From: Sambucus nigra
Taxonomy: Eukaryota; Streptophyta; Magnoliopsida; Dipsacales; Adoxaceae
Assembly: GCA_949130495.1 (NCBI GenBank)
Contig: OX422213.1
Span: 534,186,467-534,250,466, forward strand
DNA length: 64,000 nt
Direction of reading: 5' to 3'
Shown here one piece after another: positions 44,111 to 55,231 of the stretch. The notes under the pieces were generated by a model, which saw only the letters and a program-made list of their open reading frames with translations, did not search any database and was not told the DNA's origin. Position numbers and translations under genes: made by a program. The stretch's first letter is position 1. Each line of letters begins with the position of its first letter.

Positions 44111-45220
44111 CGAGATAAAAGCAGGGGGGACCCGAGGTAGGACTTGAGCTCCTAAAAGGCCTTATCATACTCTTCGCCCCACTTAAAGGCCTTTCTAAGC
44201 ACCTTGAAAAACGAAAGACACTTGTCCGTGGCTCTGGAAATAAACCTGTTGAGTGATGCAACTCTTTTAGTGAGCCTCTAAATGTCTTTTATGTTTCTTG
44301 GTGTCTTCATGTCAAGTAAGGCCTTGATCTTCTCGGGGTTGGCCTCTATTCCCCTCTGATTGATGATAAATCCAAGAAACTTTCCAGGTCCTACTCCGAA
44401 GATACATTTGGCAGGGTTGAGCTTCATCCTGTATAACTCCATGGTGTCGATGATCCTTTTTAGGTCGGCTATTGAGTGCAGACCTTCAAGCTTTTCGTCA
44501 ACATTTCATCTACATATACCTCCATGGTCTTGCCAATCTGATCTTTAAACATCTTATTTATAATACGTTGATACGTGGGCCCTGCATTCTTCAAGTCGAA
44601 GGGCATGACCTTATAGCAATAGGTTCCCTTGTCTGTGATGAATGTTGCCTTCTCTGAGTCATCGGCATCCATAAAGATCTGATTGTAGCCTGAATACACA
44701 TCCATGAAGCTCATAAGTTCATGCCCTGATGTGACATCTACCATATGATTAATTCGAGGTAAGGGATATCTATTTTTTGGGCAAGACTTGTTCAGGTCAG
44801 TGAAGTCTACACACATCCTCTATTTTCTGTTAGCTTTGGGCACAATGATGGCGTTAGATAACCACTATGATTATATGACCTCCCTGATGAATTCTTCCTC
44901 TTCTAACTTTCTGACCTCTTTCCTGATGACATCATATTTTTCCCTGGAGTAAACTCTTCGTCTTTGTTTAATTGGCTTAGCATCCTCTGCCACATTGAGT
45001 TTGTGGCACATAACCTCCGCGTCGATGCCAGACATATTTGCGTGGCTCCAAGAGAAGACACTATGTCTCTTCTTCAAAAATCGTATCAGCTCTTCCTTGA
45101 TCTCGGGTTTTAGGACCTTACCGATTTGGATGGTTTTTTTCGGTTCGTCCTCATTGAGGACGATGGATTATACCTGTTTCGTGGCCTCTCTTTTCTTCAA
45201 TTTTGTTTAATCCCTAGGAT
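44111..45220 (-). pseudogene. Tat-3 reverse transcriptase, YVDD changed to YVDE
   Basis: N-terminal extension at 44871-45077: VFSWSHANMSGIDAEVMCHK and KPIKQRRRVYSREKYDVI. Palm at 44469-44816: MCVDFTDLNKSCPKNRYPLP, LMSFMDVYSGYNQIFM, ATFITDKGTYCYKVMPF, then VYVDEMLTKS. The last motif should be YVDD; the GAA codon lies at 44507-44505 and requires a transversion from GAT or GAC. The conserved IVPKANGK-like strand and a few other positions contain stops (about 44830-44870). Expected to be inactive. Confidence 0.82.
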
Positions 45221-45352
45221 CAAGTGTATCAATGTTATATGTCGTTGTTTCCCTCTTATGGGCCTCTCTCTCTCTTCCGCCGAGTTGAAGTAGCATTCTC
45301 GTTCCGAGGTCTGGTCACCCTGCACTTCCCTTACCTCATAGGGGGTCAGGAA

Positions 45353-46156
45353 TTATAGCATCTGGTGGACCGTCGATAGCACGGCCTTGAATTCCTTAAG
45401 GGCTACTCGTCCTATGATGAGGTTATAGGCCGAGAAGACATTTTCATCCATAACGAAAAAATTGATCTTTTGGGTCAACCTCTTAGGCCACTCGTCTCCC
45501 AATCGTACATCCATCTCATACATGACCAATGGATGGACCTTTTCACCGTTAAAGCCCATCAACAGATGATGATAGGGTTCCAGCCTTGCTCTGCTGAGGC
45601 CTAGGCTCTTAAAACAGGGCCAAAATATTACATCTGCTGAACTTCCCCCATCTATGAGGATTCTCTGCACCTCACATCCATGCACTCTTGTTATAATTAC
45701 CAAAGGGTCATCATGCGGAGCTAATATACCTTTGAAGTTGAGTCGGGAGATTCCAACTATAAGGCTATCCATGTCTACCTTCTTTCTCTTTTGCTTAGTC
45801 TCTGAAGACATTAGATTCATAACCTCTACTTTGGTCACTGATTTAGCCTCTGCCATGTGATCTTTACGGTCGGCTACTTCGGAGCCACCTCCTGCTAGTC
45901 CCATATGTATGGTGTTATCCCTTAAGGAGATCATACTAACCATCTTCATAGGGGCATTGTCATATTTTGGTGGGAGGTCTGGATCGTCCTCCTCATCTCT
46001 TCTCGCTGGGGGATCATATCGACATTTGTCATTTATCTTTTTCTTAGGGTCTTCTCTTCCCCTCTTAGGAGCTTTTCTGTCGACGTATTTCATCAGCTTT
46101 TCGGATTTGAACATCTTATCAATTTTGTCCTTCAAGGTGAAGCACTTATCTGTCAC
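45353..46156 (-). CDS. Tat-3 gag C-terminus and aspartic protease (open segment)
   Basis: 267 residues without a stop. The N-terminal third is Lys/Arg-rich with YDPPARRDEEDDPDLPPKYD, the basic tail of gag. The protease active site reads QRILIDGGSSADVIFWP; D-G-G-S replaces D-S/T-G-S. Then come LYHHLLMGFNGE-like text (seen as PYHHLLMGFNGEKVHP) and AYNLIIGRVALKEF, the distal protease motif. The protease would release mature Gag and Pol proteins. Start taken at the first Met; real translation would be as a polyprotein. Confidence 0.75.
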   Translation of the reverse strand: MTDKCFTLKDKIDKMFKSEKLMKYVDRKAPKRGREDPKKKINDKCRYDPPARRDEEDDPDLPPKYDNAPMKMVSMISLRDNTIHMGLAGGGSEVADRKDHMAEAKSVTKVEVMNLMSSETKQKRKKVDMDSLIVGISRLNFKGILAPHDDPLVIITRVHGCEVQRILIDGGSSADVIFWPCFKSLGLSRARLEPYHHLLMGFNGEKVHPLVMYEMDVRLGDEWPKRLTQKINFFVMDENVFSAYNLIIGRVALKEFKAVLSTVHQML

Positions 46157-47700
46157 ATGATTGTGGTCTTGGTGGAATTAAACCATAGGTTTTTATTCCT
46201 CTTATACCGAGGAGCCTTCAGCTTCTTCGGCCATCTCAGGGACCGATCATTCTTGATCTCGTTGAGGATGTGTTCGCATCTCATAGTTAGAGGAGTATAG
46301 TGTGCGAACTTATCGTCGGCATACCTCTTGGAACTTCCCGCTGCCACTTCTGCTCTCATCCTCATACTTTGTGTCCATAGCCTCTTCAGCGTTCATAATT
46401 TTCCTGCTGCTGCCAATAGCTCTGCCATGGATTTGGAGGGTCTTCCGCAAGCTTGCACAACAACTTCCCTTTCTAGAGTCCTCTTATGAGGGTGATCATT
46501 GCTATATTCTCTTCGTAATCTTCAACCTCTAATTTTTCTTTATTGAATCTAATAATATAGTCTCTCAGGCTCTCGTTCTTGCCTTGTTTGACGTACAACA
46601 GATGAGTGGTATTCTTTTGAGGTCTTACCCCAAAATAAAAATTGTGAATGAATCTCTCAGCCAAGCCCTTAAAGTTCTCGATAGATTTCTTCAGAAGAGA
46701 GGTGAACCAGATGTGTGCAGCTCCGGTCAGAGTCCCAAAGAAGTACCGACACTTCTTCTCATCCGGGATTGAGTAAATATCCGCTACAAACTAGTACATC
46801 TCAATATGATGCACAAGGTTAGTACTATTGTCATACTTGGGAAACACAGTTGGTGGCTTGAACTTGGCAGGGGTTGGTAAGTTCACTATCCTTGCTATAA
46901 ATGGGGAACCCTCTGAGAACACTCTTTGTAATGGGTCTTGGCTTTTGATGAGGTTCCCTATCTTCTCTTCCAGGCGTTGGATAGAGTCATTACATGGCCT
47001 TGCAATGTCGGCCTGGCCGAGGTTGTCCTCAGCCACCTCCAAGGGGTGAACTGGGGGTTCCCTAACTGGTGCACAATATCGGCTGTTGAACTCTTTTTGA
47101 TCCCTGTCCCAGCCTTGTCGGGGTCGGCCATGATGGGGCCGATGTTCCCCATTTTCCCTTTACGAGCCTTCTACACTTCTCGACCTGGATAACCTATGCC
47201 TCAGGTCGTTTACTGGGCCGAGCCTTTCAAAGGCCAACCCTCTGCTCAAGCGATCAAAAGCTGATCCTCTTTATTAGGCACCACCATCTCTTCTGCCCCC
47301 ACAACCTCAACTTTGTTGGATAGGACGTACCGTATTATTAGAAACCTCATACGGTTCCAAGCAGTCTTCCAGGGCATCCTCCGCCTCCATATCGTCATAC
47401 ATATCCTCAGGGCAAGGGTTTCCTTGCCTCCCCAGACGTAAATTCCTGGGGTCGGCAATGTCCCTTCTACGTTGAGGGGTAGGTTGGTCTTTTCGCAGTG
47501 CCTGGGGTGGTCCCAAGGCTTTAGGATGGGCTTGAACAGATGCCGGAGTAATCATCTCCGGTGAGACCCCAGGTGGCCTCATCATATTTTGACTGAGCTA
47601 TGCAAATTTCTCATTCATCACTTGTTGTGTTGCTGCTAAGGACCTCAAGGCTACTACCACCTTAGCCATTTCGAACTGGGGTAGTGCCTGGATGAAACTA
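46153..47700 (-). pseudogene. Tat-3 gag
   Basis: The gag core at 46473-46790 reads AERFIHNFYFGVRPQKNTTHLL, YVKQGKNESLRDYIIRFNKE and EENIAMITLIRGL. An N-terminal region (46791-47042: ARPCNDSIQRLEEKIGNLIKS; LPTPAKFKPPTVFPKYDN) and a proline-rich leader (47307-47585: PGVSPEMITPASVQAHPKAL) precede it. The segment 46153-46365 carries the usual linker. The domain is split across four frames by stops and shifts. Confidence 0.75.
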
Positions 47701-47897
47701 GGTCCTCTAGCACCAAATGGTGGAGGCAAACTTTGGTGCTATATGTTAAAACTAAAGATCTTTGTGAATAAGATGAGCTTAATACCTTAAAGGACCTCTT
47801 TCAATTGTGAAACATCTCTACGCAAGGGGTGAGTCATTGTTCACCACCAGAGTCTCCGATGAGGTTAAGCAGAAAAAGAGGAAGAGACAGCTTCCCA

Positions 47898-47915
47898 TTC
47901 CTACATACGACGCCA
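47898..47915 (-). other. Tat-3 primer binding site
   Basis: On the minus strand TGGCGTCGTATGTAGGAA follows the LTR end (CA) after three T residues. This kind of site is typical of Tat elements; tRNA identity is not assigned. Confidence 0.75.
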
Positions 47916-47918
47916 AAA

Positions 47919-49025
47919 TGATGATGCTTAAAATAGCACCACCAGTCAAGGTGCTTGTAAGCTCAAACCAGTAATTACAATGGAAGCACAATTATATGCT
48001 AAATATAAGAGATTGAGATGAGGAGAAGAGGATGAACACCAATATATATAAGTGGTTCAGCCAATTAGGCCTACGTCCATTGTGCAGGTGAGTGAGTAAG
48101 GTCATTAAAATAAGGCACTAACGTTCACGGATATAATCTCTCAAGATTTCTCTCTCTACTGAGTAATTTAACAGAATTTCAGCTAGGGTTGTGATTCTTG
48201 ATCCTTTTCAATGTTGAGGGAGACCTTAATATATAGTGCCTGGGGGGTGTAATGTACCCCCCAAGCATGCCATGTGCATGTGCATGTGCATGGAGATCCA
48301 GCCATTGTAAGGATGACACCTGGCTGATCTTAACTAAGTAATAATGACCTCAATATTCCCACGCGTGGAGGGAATGATTTAGTTATAACAGATTTGTCCA
48401 CATGCTTCAAGCCATACATATACACGTAGAATCTCGGCTGTCTTTGCTTGGTAGAAACCTCGGCCTGACTGAGTACAAGGTTAGTGAAGTACGACCCCGC
48501 CTTGGGTGAGAGTTATATGTTGACCTTGGCTGGGATGTCAGCCGAGGTTAGATATGTGGAACGTCAGCCAGGGACGATGTTGGCTTAAAACTTGTTGTTG
48601 AGTCTGTAAGGATGCTAATTCCAGGTGAAAATCGTAATGTCGGCTAAAGCCGATGATGGGATTGTTCGCTGAGCCTAACTGGCTTTGTTGATTCTCGTGT
48701 GGCGCTTGCAACGTCGGCTGGGGCCGACACTGATATTGAAGGGTGGTTGAAACCATGAGTCCTTGTTGGCCTCGGCTGATGCCCAGCAGAGGTTAATGTA
48801 TGAGGACGATGTGATGTCGACTGTGGATGACCTGCTGGATACTGACACCATGAGTCATACAAACCTTGTTTGATGTCCAATCATGGTGTTGCTTTAGGCA
48901 TCGGCTATGGTTGACCTGGTGAAGGACGACACCGCTGGTGGTTAATCCTGAGCTATTGTTGCCTCGATCGTCATCCAGACTGAGGTTAATGTCCCTGATC
49001 TGGCTGGTGCACTTTGGGCATATCA
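47919..49025 (-). repeat. Tat-3 5' LTR (1,107 bp)
   Basis: Minus strand TGATATGCCC...GCATCATCA. A TATA box (CACTATATATT) lies near 48237-48230 on the minus strand. Repeated 'cggct' and 'gccgac' motifs (48400-48960) occur in both LTR copies. Confidence 0.9.
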
Positions 49026-49973
49026 ATCACTATGATACGATTTTACAAATTACAGATAATAAACTTAATCAATGACTCAATCCTCATAAGCCTTGATATT
49101 CTTTTATGCTTCAACCACTCTCCATAGTTCAATGCTAGAGTCCACCTGCGCAAGGTCCACAACACACGAGTCCACGCATGCCTCAGTATCGACAAATACA
49201 GTTACGACACCGTCTACGATTTAGAAATTGAAGTCCATCGATTCTTCACTGCAAAACTCGACGAATCAAATGTTCAACAGAGATGAACAAACTCTAAATA
49301 GTGCAAACACAAGATCTGTAAACACAATGGTTATGAAAGCTCGGATCTTGTAAAAAAAACGATGTTTTTAACTTTGGAAACCTTGTAAACAAGTGCAAAA
49401 AAACGTATTGTTATTTATTTTATGTTCTGCACACTTATGAAATTAGGAGAAAAAAATGACTTAAATAAAAAATTAAAGCGGTGTGTCGTTTGAACGAGAT
49501 TGGCATGTCATTGGAAAGATATTGCAATCTCTCTAGAATGATAACTACATGTCATTTAAACGACTTCCACGTGTCATTTGAACGACTGTAGATGTCCTTT
49601 GATCCTTCAAAACGAAAAGGAAAGATCCATATGACACTAAAAAAGTTTTATCTTAGAATAAATGAATTAAAAACATTTTAAAATATCATTTTAAACAAAA
49701 TAATATCCTTAGAAAATAATTACTAAGCCCCATAAACATCATGTGTTCATATTTGAGAGATACTCGGAATGTAATATGATATGAAGAAGTGAACCTTGCA
49801 CCAATAAAAATGACATAATCTATCTTGAATCTTGGACGCTACGTATTTAACACAACATCATAGACTAAGTGGGAAACATGACAAGTAAAAATCTAGTTAT
49901 GTCTCAAATTATTTTTTGTCTAAAATAATGGCAATACATACAAACTGACACTATTTGACAATTTGTCCTTACA
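49026..49973 (-). repeat. Element E 3' LTR, second piece (includes Tat-3 TSD)
   Basis: Resumes at ATCACTATGATACG and aligns with 54288-55231 to the end CTTACA at 49973. Contains GTCATTTGAACGAC-type palindromic motifs around 49480-49590. Confidence 0.85.
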
Positions 49974-49984
49974 AATCTCCCCCT
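49974..49984 (-). other. Element E polypurine tract
   Basis: Minus strand AGGGGGAGATT abuts the start of the 3' LTR (TGTAAGGAC), the expected plus-strand priming site. Confidence 0.75.
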
Positions 49985-52256
49985 ATGGCTACTTCAAGGC
50001 AAAACCAAAAAGTGAAATGCTTAAGATGGGCCGTCAAGCGGTATGACCTAAATCCCATCCCATAAACCCAAAAATAAAATAAAGGACACGATCTAGTAAA
50101 CAAATGTCGGACCAACAACATGAACTGAATCCACGTGATATAGTCGCAAAATCTCGAATTTATGACGAATCACTACACACACGTAACAAACACATACCGT
50201 GTGAAGTATGGAGGTACAAAATGATATATAATCAATATGATACTAATATAAAATGCGACAAAAATCTCCCCCTACATCACATATCTATCTCTACACCTTT
50301 TGTCACGAATAGACAAATATGGATAAAAATAAACATATACATGGATATCTAGCATGAAATAATCGTATGGAGCATATCTAGATAAAACATGGTGTATCCA
50401 TCTAATAATAATCACAATATACCAAATCGTAGCTAGCAAACAGTCACAAGTATGAATAATAAATATCAGTAATGGTGTGGCTAAACAAAATCAATGCAGT
50501 GTTATAATCAAAGCATGAAAAATAACAATTAACTGTAGATAAACTGACCAAAACAACCCAGAAGTACCAAAATAGTGTAAAATAAGAATACAGATCAAGC
50601 AAGTACTCAAACAGAAAGAAGACAAAAAAATGTTCTATGGGTCATTTGAACGACTATGCCATGTCGTTTTAACGACATAGGCATCTCGTTCTAACTAGGC
50701 AAGAAAAGTCCTGAAACAGTGTTGCGTCACGCGAAGCACCTAAGTAACGACCTAAGTAATGACCTAATAAACGACCATACCTTAAACTTAATGTTCCTCG
50801 TTTCTTATGTCACGCGAACCATAATTCAAATGACCCCCACTTATCGTTTGAATGACATCGACAATTCATTTGAACGACTTGACAAACATGATATTCCATC
50901 TCTAAAAAATGTGAAGGAATTTCCAGTGAATTTTTTTTCTCTAAATAGAAACTGGAAATACGAAACAGTAGCAAAATAGACTCAAAATAGAAAATATGAG
51001 TTACATGCTAACATAGTATCAATGTGCCTAAACATGGATACAAAATGAATGGGGGTGATACGAAATGTATCACAACTTAAGCACATCGAAAATATTAAGA
51101 AGCTCTAATTGATAGCTAAATATAATCAAACTAAGTTTTAGCCATATGTAATAATTAATATATTGAGCTTAATGAACTAAACTAATAGCACGAACACAAA
51201 TTAGAAATATTGATGATTCTACCAAATAAATAACGTCATGACATGATTTTTCAACATTAGGATTCGTGGTGCAAACTCGTTATTCTTTTCCATCCAAACT
51301 CCCTCATATATACATATATCTTTTTTCAAGTTCTTTTGAAATTACTACTTTATCACCTTGGAGAATTCCTATTGGCCCCTTTTTAGCATATGTTACTTTT
51401 TATTGCCTTAATTTTCTAGGGCACTTTTAAACGATGAATTTCACGATGAGTCTATTATACTCTCGCAGCCCTTTTTCATGCACACTCATCATTGTTTCAA
51501 TTTAAACAATATCTATTCTCACGGGTAACAGTTCTTACATACACACCTCCTCCAAAGTCTAATTGCACATAGATGACAAAATTGAGAGGAGAACGTCTCA
51601 CCAACTCAAATATGCATGAGAAGTCAAACATTCATAAAAGCTCTTGCATATGTATGCGATGTCATATATATATAAAGTCGTATCCAAATGCAAATCAACT
51701 TCGAAAAAACCCCATTAATCAATAGTTAAGATCATTCTAAGCATCTATAATTATGACCAAATGTCTTAGCCACATGGATAATGAATGATGGGAGTCCAAG
51801 TACACCAATATGCCACATCAAACATGTAAACTCATGACACAAAAATAAATCGAAAATCTTTTTGTATTTTTCAAAAATATTGAGACCTAAAAACAATTTT
51901 TTTTGTATTTTTCAAAAATATATGAAATCAAAAATCTTTTTGTATTTTCTAAAAATTTTATCAAAATAATTTTTTTTGTATTTTTCCAAATAAGACTCCA
52001 ATAAAAGGAAAAAAATATAATACAGATAGATAAACATGTCATATCACAGGCAAATATATATCATGAAGCAAACTAGCGTATGACAAACAAGCTAACACAA
52101 TCATCCGTAAGAAATATCATGAGAAGTATCATGTGCAAGCAAACGAGAGTCACGAAGTTTAATTCCTAAAGCCTGTGAGTCTGATTTCCTCACCCAAGTA
52201 GGTGTGTAATGAAGCATGGGGTTTTTGGAAATTGAAACGATTTTATTCCTAAACTT
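49985..52256 (-). other. Element E 3' non-coding region
   Basis: About 2.3 kb where pol would be expected; I see no integrase, RT or RNase H motifs on either strand. It holds two clusters of TCRTTTGAACGAC-like motifs (50640-50700, 50830-50885) and a block of four AT-rich repeats 'ctttttgtatttttcaaaaa' at about 51855-51990. A similar block occurs in element F (about 59890-59970). Confidence 0.6.
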
Positions 52257-54008
52257 TCAAAGAGAATTTTGAAGGTCATAACAATAACGGCTAAGGTGAC
52301 CCCTCCTACTGCAATGAGTGCAAGTGAAAACACGGTGAGGAATGTGACCTAAAAGTGGACCTGTCAGAAGGTTCCTAGTTGTCTCTCTCACACGATTGGT
52401 ATTGTATTTGGGAATGGGAGCAATACGATCATCGAATCCTATACCACACCTATCATCCTTGATTTGGACGGGGCCTAAAATCCTATTCAACTTTTTCAAC
52501 CTAGCCTCCAAATCAAACTTCACATATCTCAAGTATCTCAATCTCTCCTCAAGCTCACTAATCCTAGACTAAAGCAAACTCCTATACTCCTTAAACTCTA
52601 GAATATATTTCTTCAAAACCTCCATCAAACCACGAAGACTATCTCTCTTACCCTCAACATATTCTAGTTTCTCCCGAGGAGTCTTCTCCCGTGTCCTAAG
52701 ATCCTCAATCAATGCATCATTATTTTCTATGCACGCTCTTTCGAACTGGATTGCAACATCAAGTTTGACTTTTTCACCTTCACCGTTTCCTCATACAAAT
52801 TATTGAAGGCAACTTTCAAGTCGCTCACATCTATATCCTCCTCCTCACTAGGTTCACCCTCACTTACTTGAGACTCACAAACTATGGCCTCGGAAGTGTC
52901 ATTCACATGAGTATCTTCATCAGAAGATTTATCGTCTTCGCTCAATTGACAAACCACAAATGCCATGTAGTTGCGCTCAATGGGGGAATCTTCTGCCTCT
53001 TCTGGTTCACTATCACTTAAGGTGGCATTATATGCAATCGATTTCTTTCCTTCCTCCTTAAGTCTAGTGGAGCACTCCGTTACCCTATGGACATAATCCT
53101 TACAACCAAAACACGTATCTAACTCATCCCTCATATTATTCTCTCTTCAATTCTTAGGGATGTGATCGACCTTGTCGTTCTTGAATATCTCAAGTCTCTT
53201 GGCATCTTTTGATTTCTTTTGGAAGTTAACAAACTTTAAACTTCTTTTCCAATAAGGCTACATCCTCGAATTCGATGCCAGAATCATCAACCAAAACTTT
53301 AGTCTCCTACTTTCGGGCTTTCAATGTAATGCCCTTTTCTTTCTTTGGCACTTGCTTGGAGATAAACATGCCAAGCTCATAATTTTGTAAGTCATTCACA
53401 ACCTCTTCTAGTTTCGTTCATTCAAGTAAACCCAAGGAGTTTAAAATACTCACTTTTTAATAAAATATACTAGTCAACGACCTTAATATTTTCTTTATGA
53501 CTCAGTTGTCGGGTATTTTCTGTCCCAAGTTAAATGGCGAGTTGATAATATGGGACAATCTAGTGTAAAACTCATCAAACGTCTCACTCTCTGACATCTT
53601 AATTGTCTCAAATTGGGTAGTGAGGTTTTGAAGTTTAGATGCCCTAACTGTGCTAGTTCCCTTGTGAGTAAGTTCAAGAACATCCCAAGCCTCTTTCGAC
53701 GTCTCACACATCATAATACGATTATAATTTTTTGGGGTGACAGACGAGGAAATAACATTTAAACCTTTATAATTATAAAGTGCAAGTATATGTTCGGCTT
53801 CGGTCGATGGCTACCCAGGTTTTAAATTAGTGGCCTCTCCATCTCTCGTGACTAGTGGTGTCCACCCTTTTTCTACCATTAACCAAAGACGTTTATCTAT
53901 GGCCTTAAGTGCACTTTTCATTCGCATTTTCCAATAAGCATAGTTTGTTCCATAAAAAAAATGAGTTCTAAAAGCTTCAAAAATTTTAAAATTCATACCG
54001 ACAAGCAC
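52257..54008 (-). pseudogene. Element E copia-type gag with two zinc knuckles
   Basis: N-terminal DUF4219/UBN2-type gag: YAYWKMRMKSALKAIDKRLW, ETSKEAWDVLELTHKGTSTV, LQNLTTQFETIKMSESETFD and LSHIINSPFNLGQKI (53502-54008, one frame with a stop after NLKPG). A first knuckle, CFGCKDYVHRVTEC, lies near 53060-53110 and an acidic Ser/Glu region follows. A second knuckle, CTHCSRRGHLSRYC, lies near 52265-52320, with a stop right after LQNSL. The frame between 52541 and 52727 and between 53134 and 53500 is broken. In complete copia elements pol would follow the second knuckle; here nothing follows. Confidence 0.75.
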
Positions 54009-54035
54009 ACAAGATCACTCACACATTAAAATATT

Positions 54036-54054
54036 GTTTCTAGATTTGATGCCA
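54036..54054 (-). other. Element E primer binding site (degenerate)
   Basis: Minus strand TGGCATCAAATCTAG after LTR...CTACA and AAT. It resembles the initiator-Met site TGGTATCAGAG found in element F, with substitutions. Confidence 0.6.
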
Positions 54055-54057
54055 ATT

Positions 54058-55231
54058 TGTAGGTGCCCTTTTTATGTGTGTTTTAAGTCATTTTTTTTTT
54101 TCACTTTTCCCAATTTTAATATGCACCAATTTTGTGAACCAATTTCAATTAACCCAATTATATCTTGTTAATCCTAAACATGCATTTAGTGTAATTAACG
54201 AAGTAAAATAAAGCAAAGTCCATAAAATGCATTGATGTACGAGAAAACAACTAAGGAAAAAAACCTGGGACGACCCAAGTCAAACAATCATTGTGATACG
54301 ATTTTACAAAGTATAGTTAATAGACTTACTGAACAACTCTATCCTCACAAGCCTTGATGCTCTGCTATGCTTCAACTGCTCCTCCACAGTGCAACGTAGG
54401 AGTCCACCTATGTAAGGTCCACAACACACGAGTCCATGCCTGCCTCAGCATCCACCGATATAGCTATGACAAGCATCTACGATTCAAAAACCGAAGTCCA
54501 TCGCAAAACTCGACGAAACAAATGTTCAAGATAGATAAACAAAACTCCAGATGGTGCAAACACAAGATCTCTAAACAAGATTGTTATGAAAGCTTGGATC
54601 TTATAAACACATAGGATGTTTTTTACTTTGGAAACCTTTGTAAACAAGTGCAGAAAAACGTGTGGGTTTTGTTCTTTATTTTATGCTCTACACACTTATG
54701 AAATTCTGAGAAAAAGATGCCATAAATAAAAACATTAAATTGGCGCGTCGTTTGAACGATATTGGTCTGTCGTTCGAATGATATTGCAATCTCGTTAGAA
54801 CAAGAACTACATGTTTGAACGAAATCCATATGTCATTTGAATGACTGTAGACGTCATTTCATCCTTCAAAACGAAAGGGATAGATCCATACGACACTAAA
54901 AAATATTTATCTTTGAATAATAGAATTAAAAACATTTAAAAAATCATTTTAAATAAAATAACATCCTTAGAAAATATTTACCGAGCGCCATAAACATTAT
55001 GCGTTCATACCTGAGAGATACTCAAAATGTAATATAATATGAATACGTGAAACATGCACCAATAAACACGGCATGATCTATCTTGAAGCTTGGTCGCTAC
55101 GTCTTCAACGCAACGTCATAGACTAAGTGGGAATCTTAACAAGTAAAAATTTATCTATGACTCAAATTGATTTTTGTCCGGAATAATGCCAATACATACA
55201 AATTGACACTATTTGGAAATTTGTCCTTACA
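54058..55231 (-). repeat. Element E 5' LTR (1,174 bp)
   Basis: Plus-strand ends TGTAGGTGCCC...CTTACA. Followed by the target duplication CCTTT at 55232-55236. Contains TCGTTTGAACGATATTGG and related motifs at about 54745-54860. Confidence 0.88.

Larger units (their letters stand above)
36992..49025 (-). mobile_element. Tat-3: complete Tat-lineage retrotransposon (12,034 bp)
   Basis: Two LTRs (36992-38091 and 47919-49025), TSD ATCAC, and a primer binding site at 47915-47898. Reading on the minus strand come gag, protease, RT, RNase H, second RNase H, integrase, a minisatellite 3' UTR and an antisense extra gene before the 3' LTR. It is a different Tat family from Tat-1/2. In the first ~187 aligned positions the two LTRs differ at 13 sites (about 7%), so the insertion is not recent. 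Changed catalytic residues in RT and integrase and many stops show it is defective. Confidence 0.9.
36752..55231 (-). mobile_element. Element E: gag-only copia-like LTR element, interrupted by Tat-3
   Basis: The 5' LTR is 54058-55231. The 3' LTR is 36752-36991 plus 49031-49973, split by Tat-3. Target duplication CCTTT is present at 36747-36751 and 55232-55236. On the minus strand the 5' LTR ends CTACA, then AAT, then a primer-binding-like TGGCATCAAATC. A polypurine tract AGGGGGAGATT (49984-49974) abuts the 3' LTR. Without Tat-3 the element is about 6.4 kb. Internally it codes only for gag (52257-54008); no protease, integrase or RT is seen, so it needs pol in trans. Confidence 0.85.

Noticed and set aside
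49985..52256. Possible hidden pol in element E
   Set aside because: Searched by eye for integrase, YVDD and RNase H motifs on both strands and found none; many stops in all frames.
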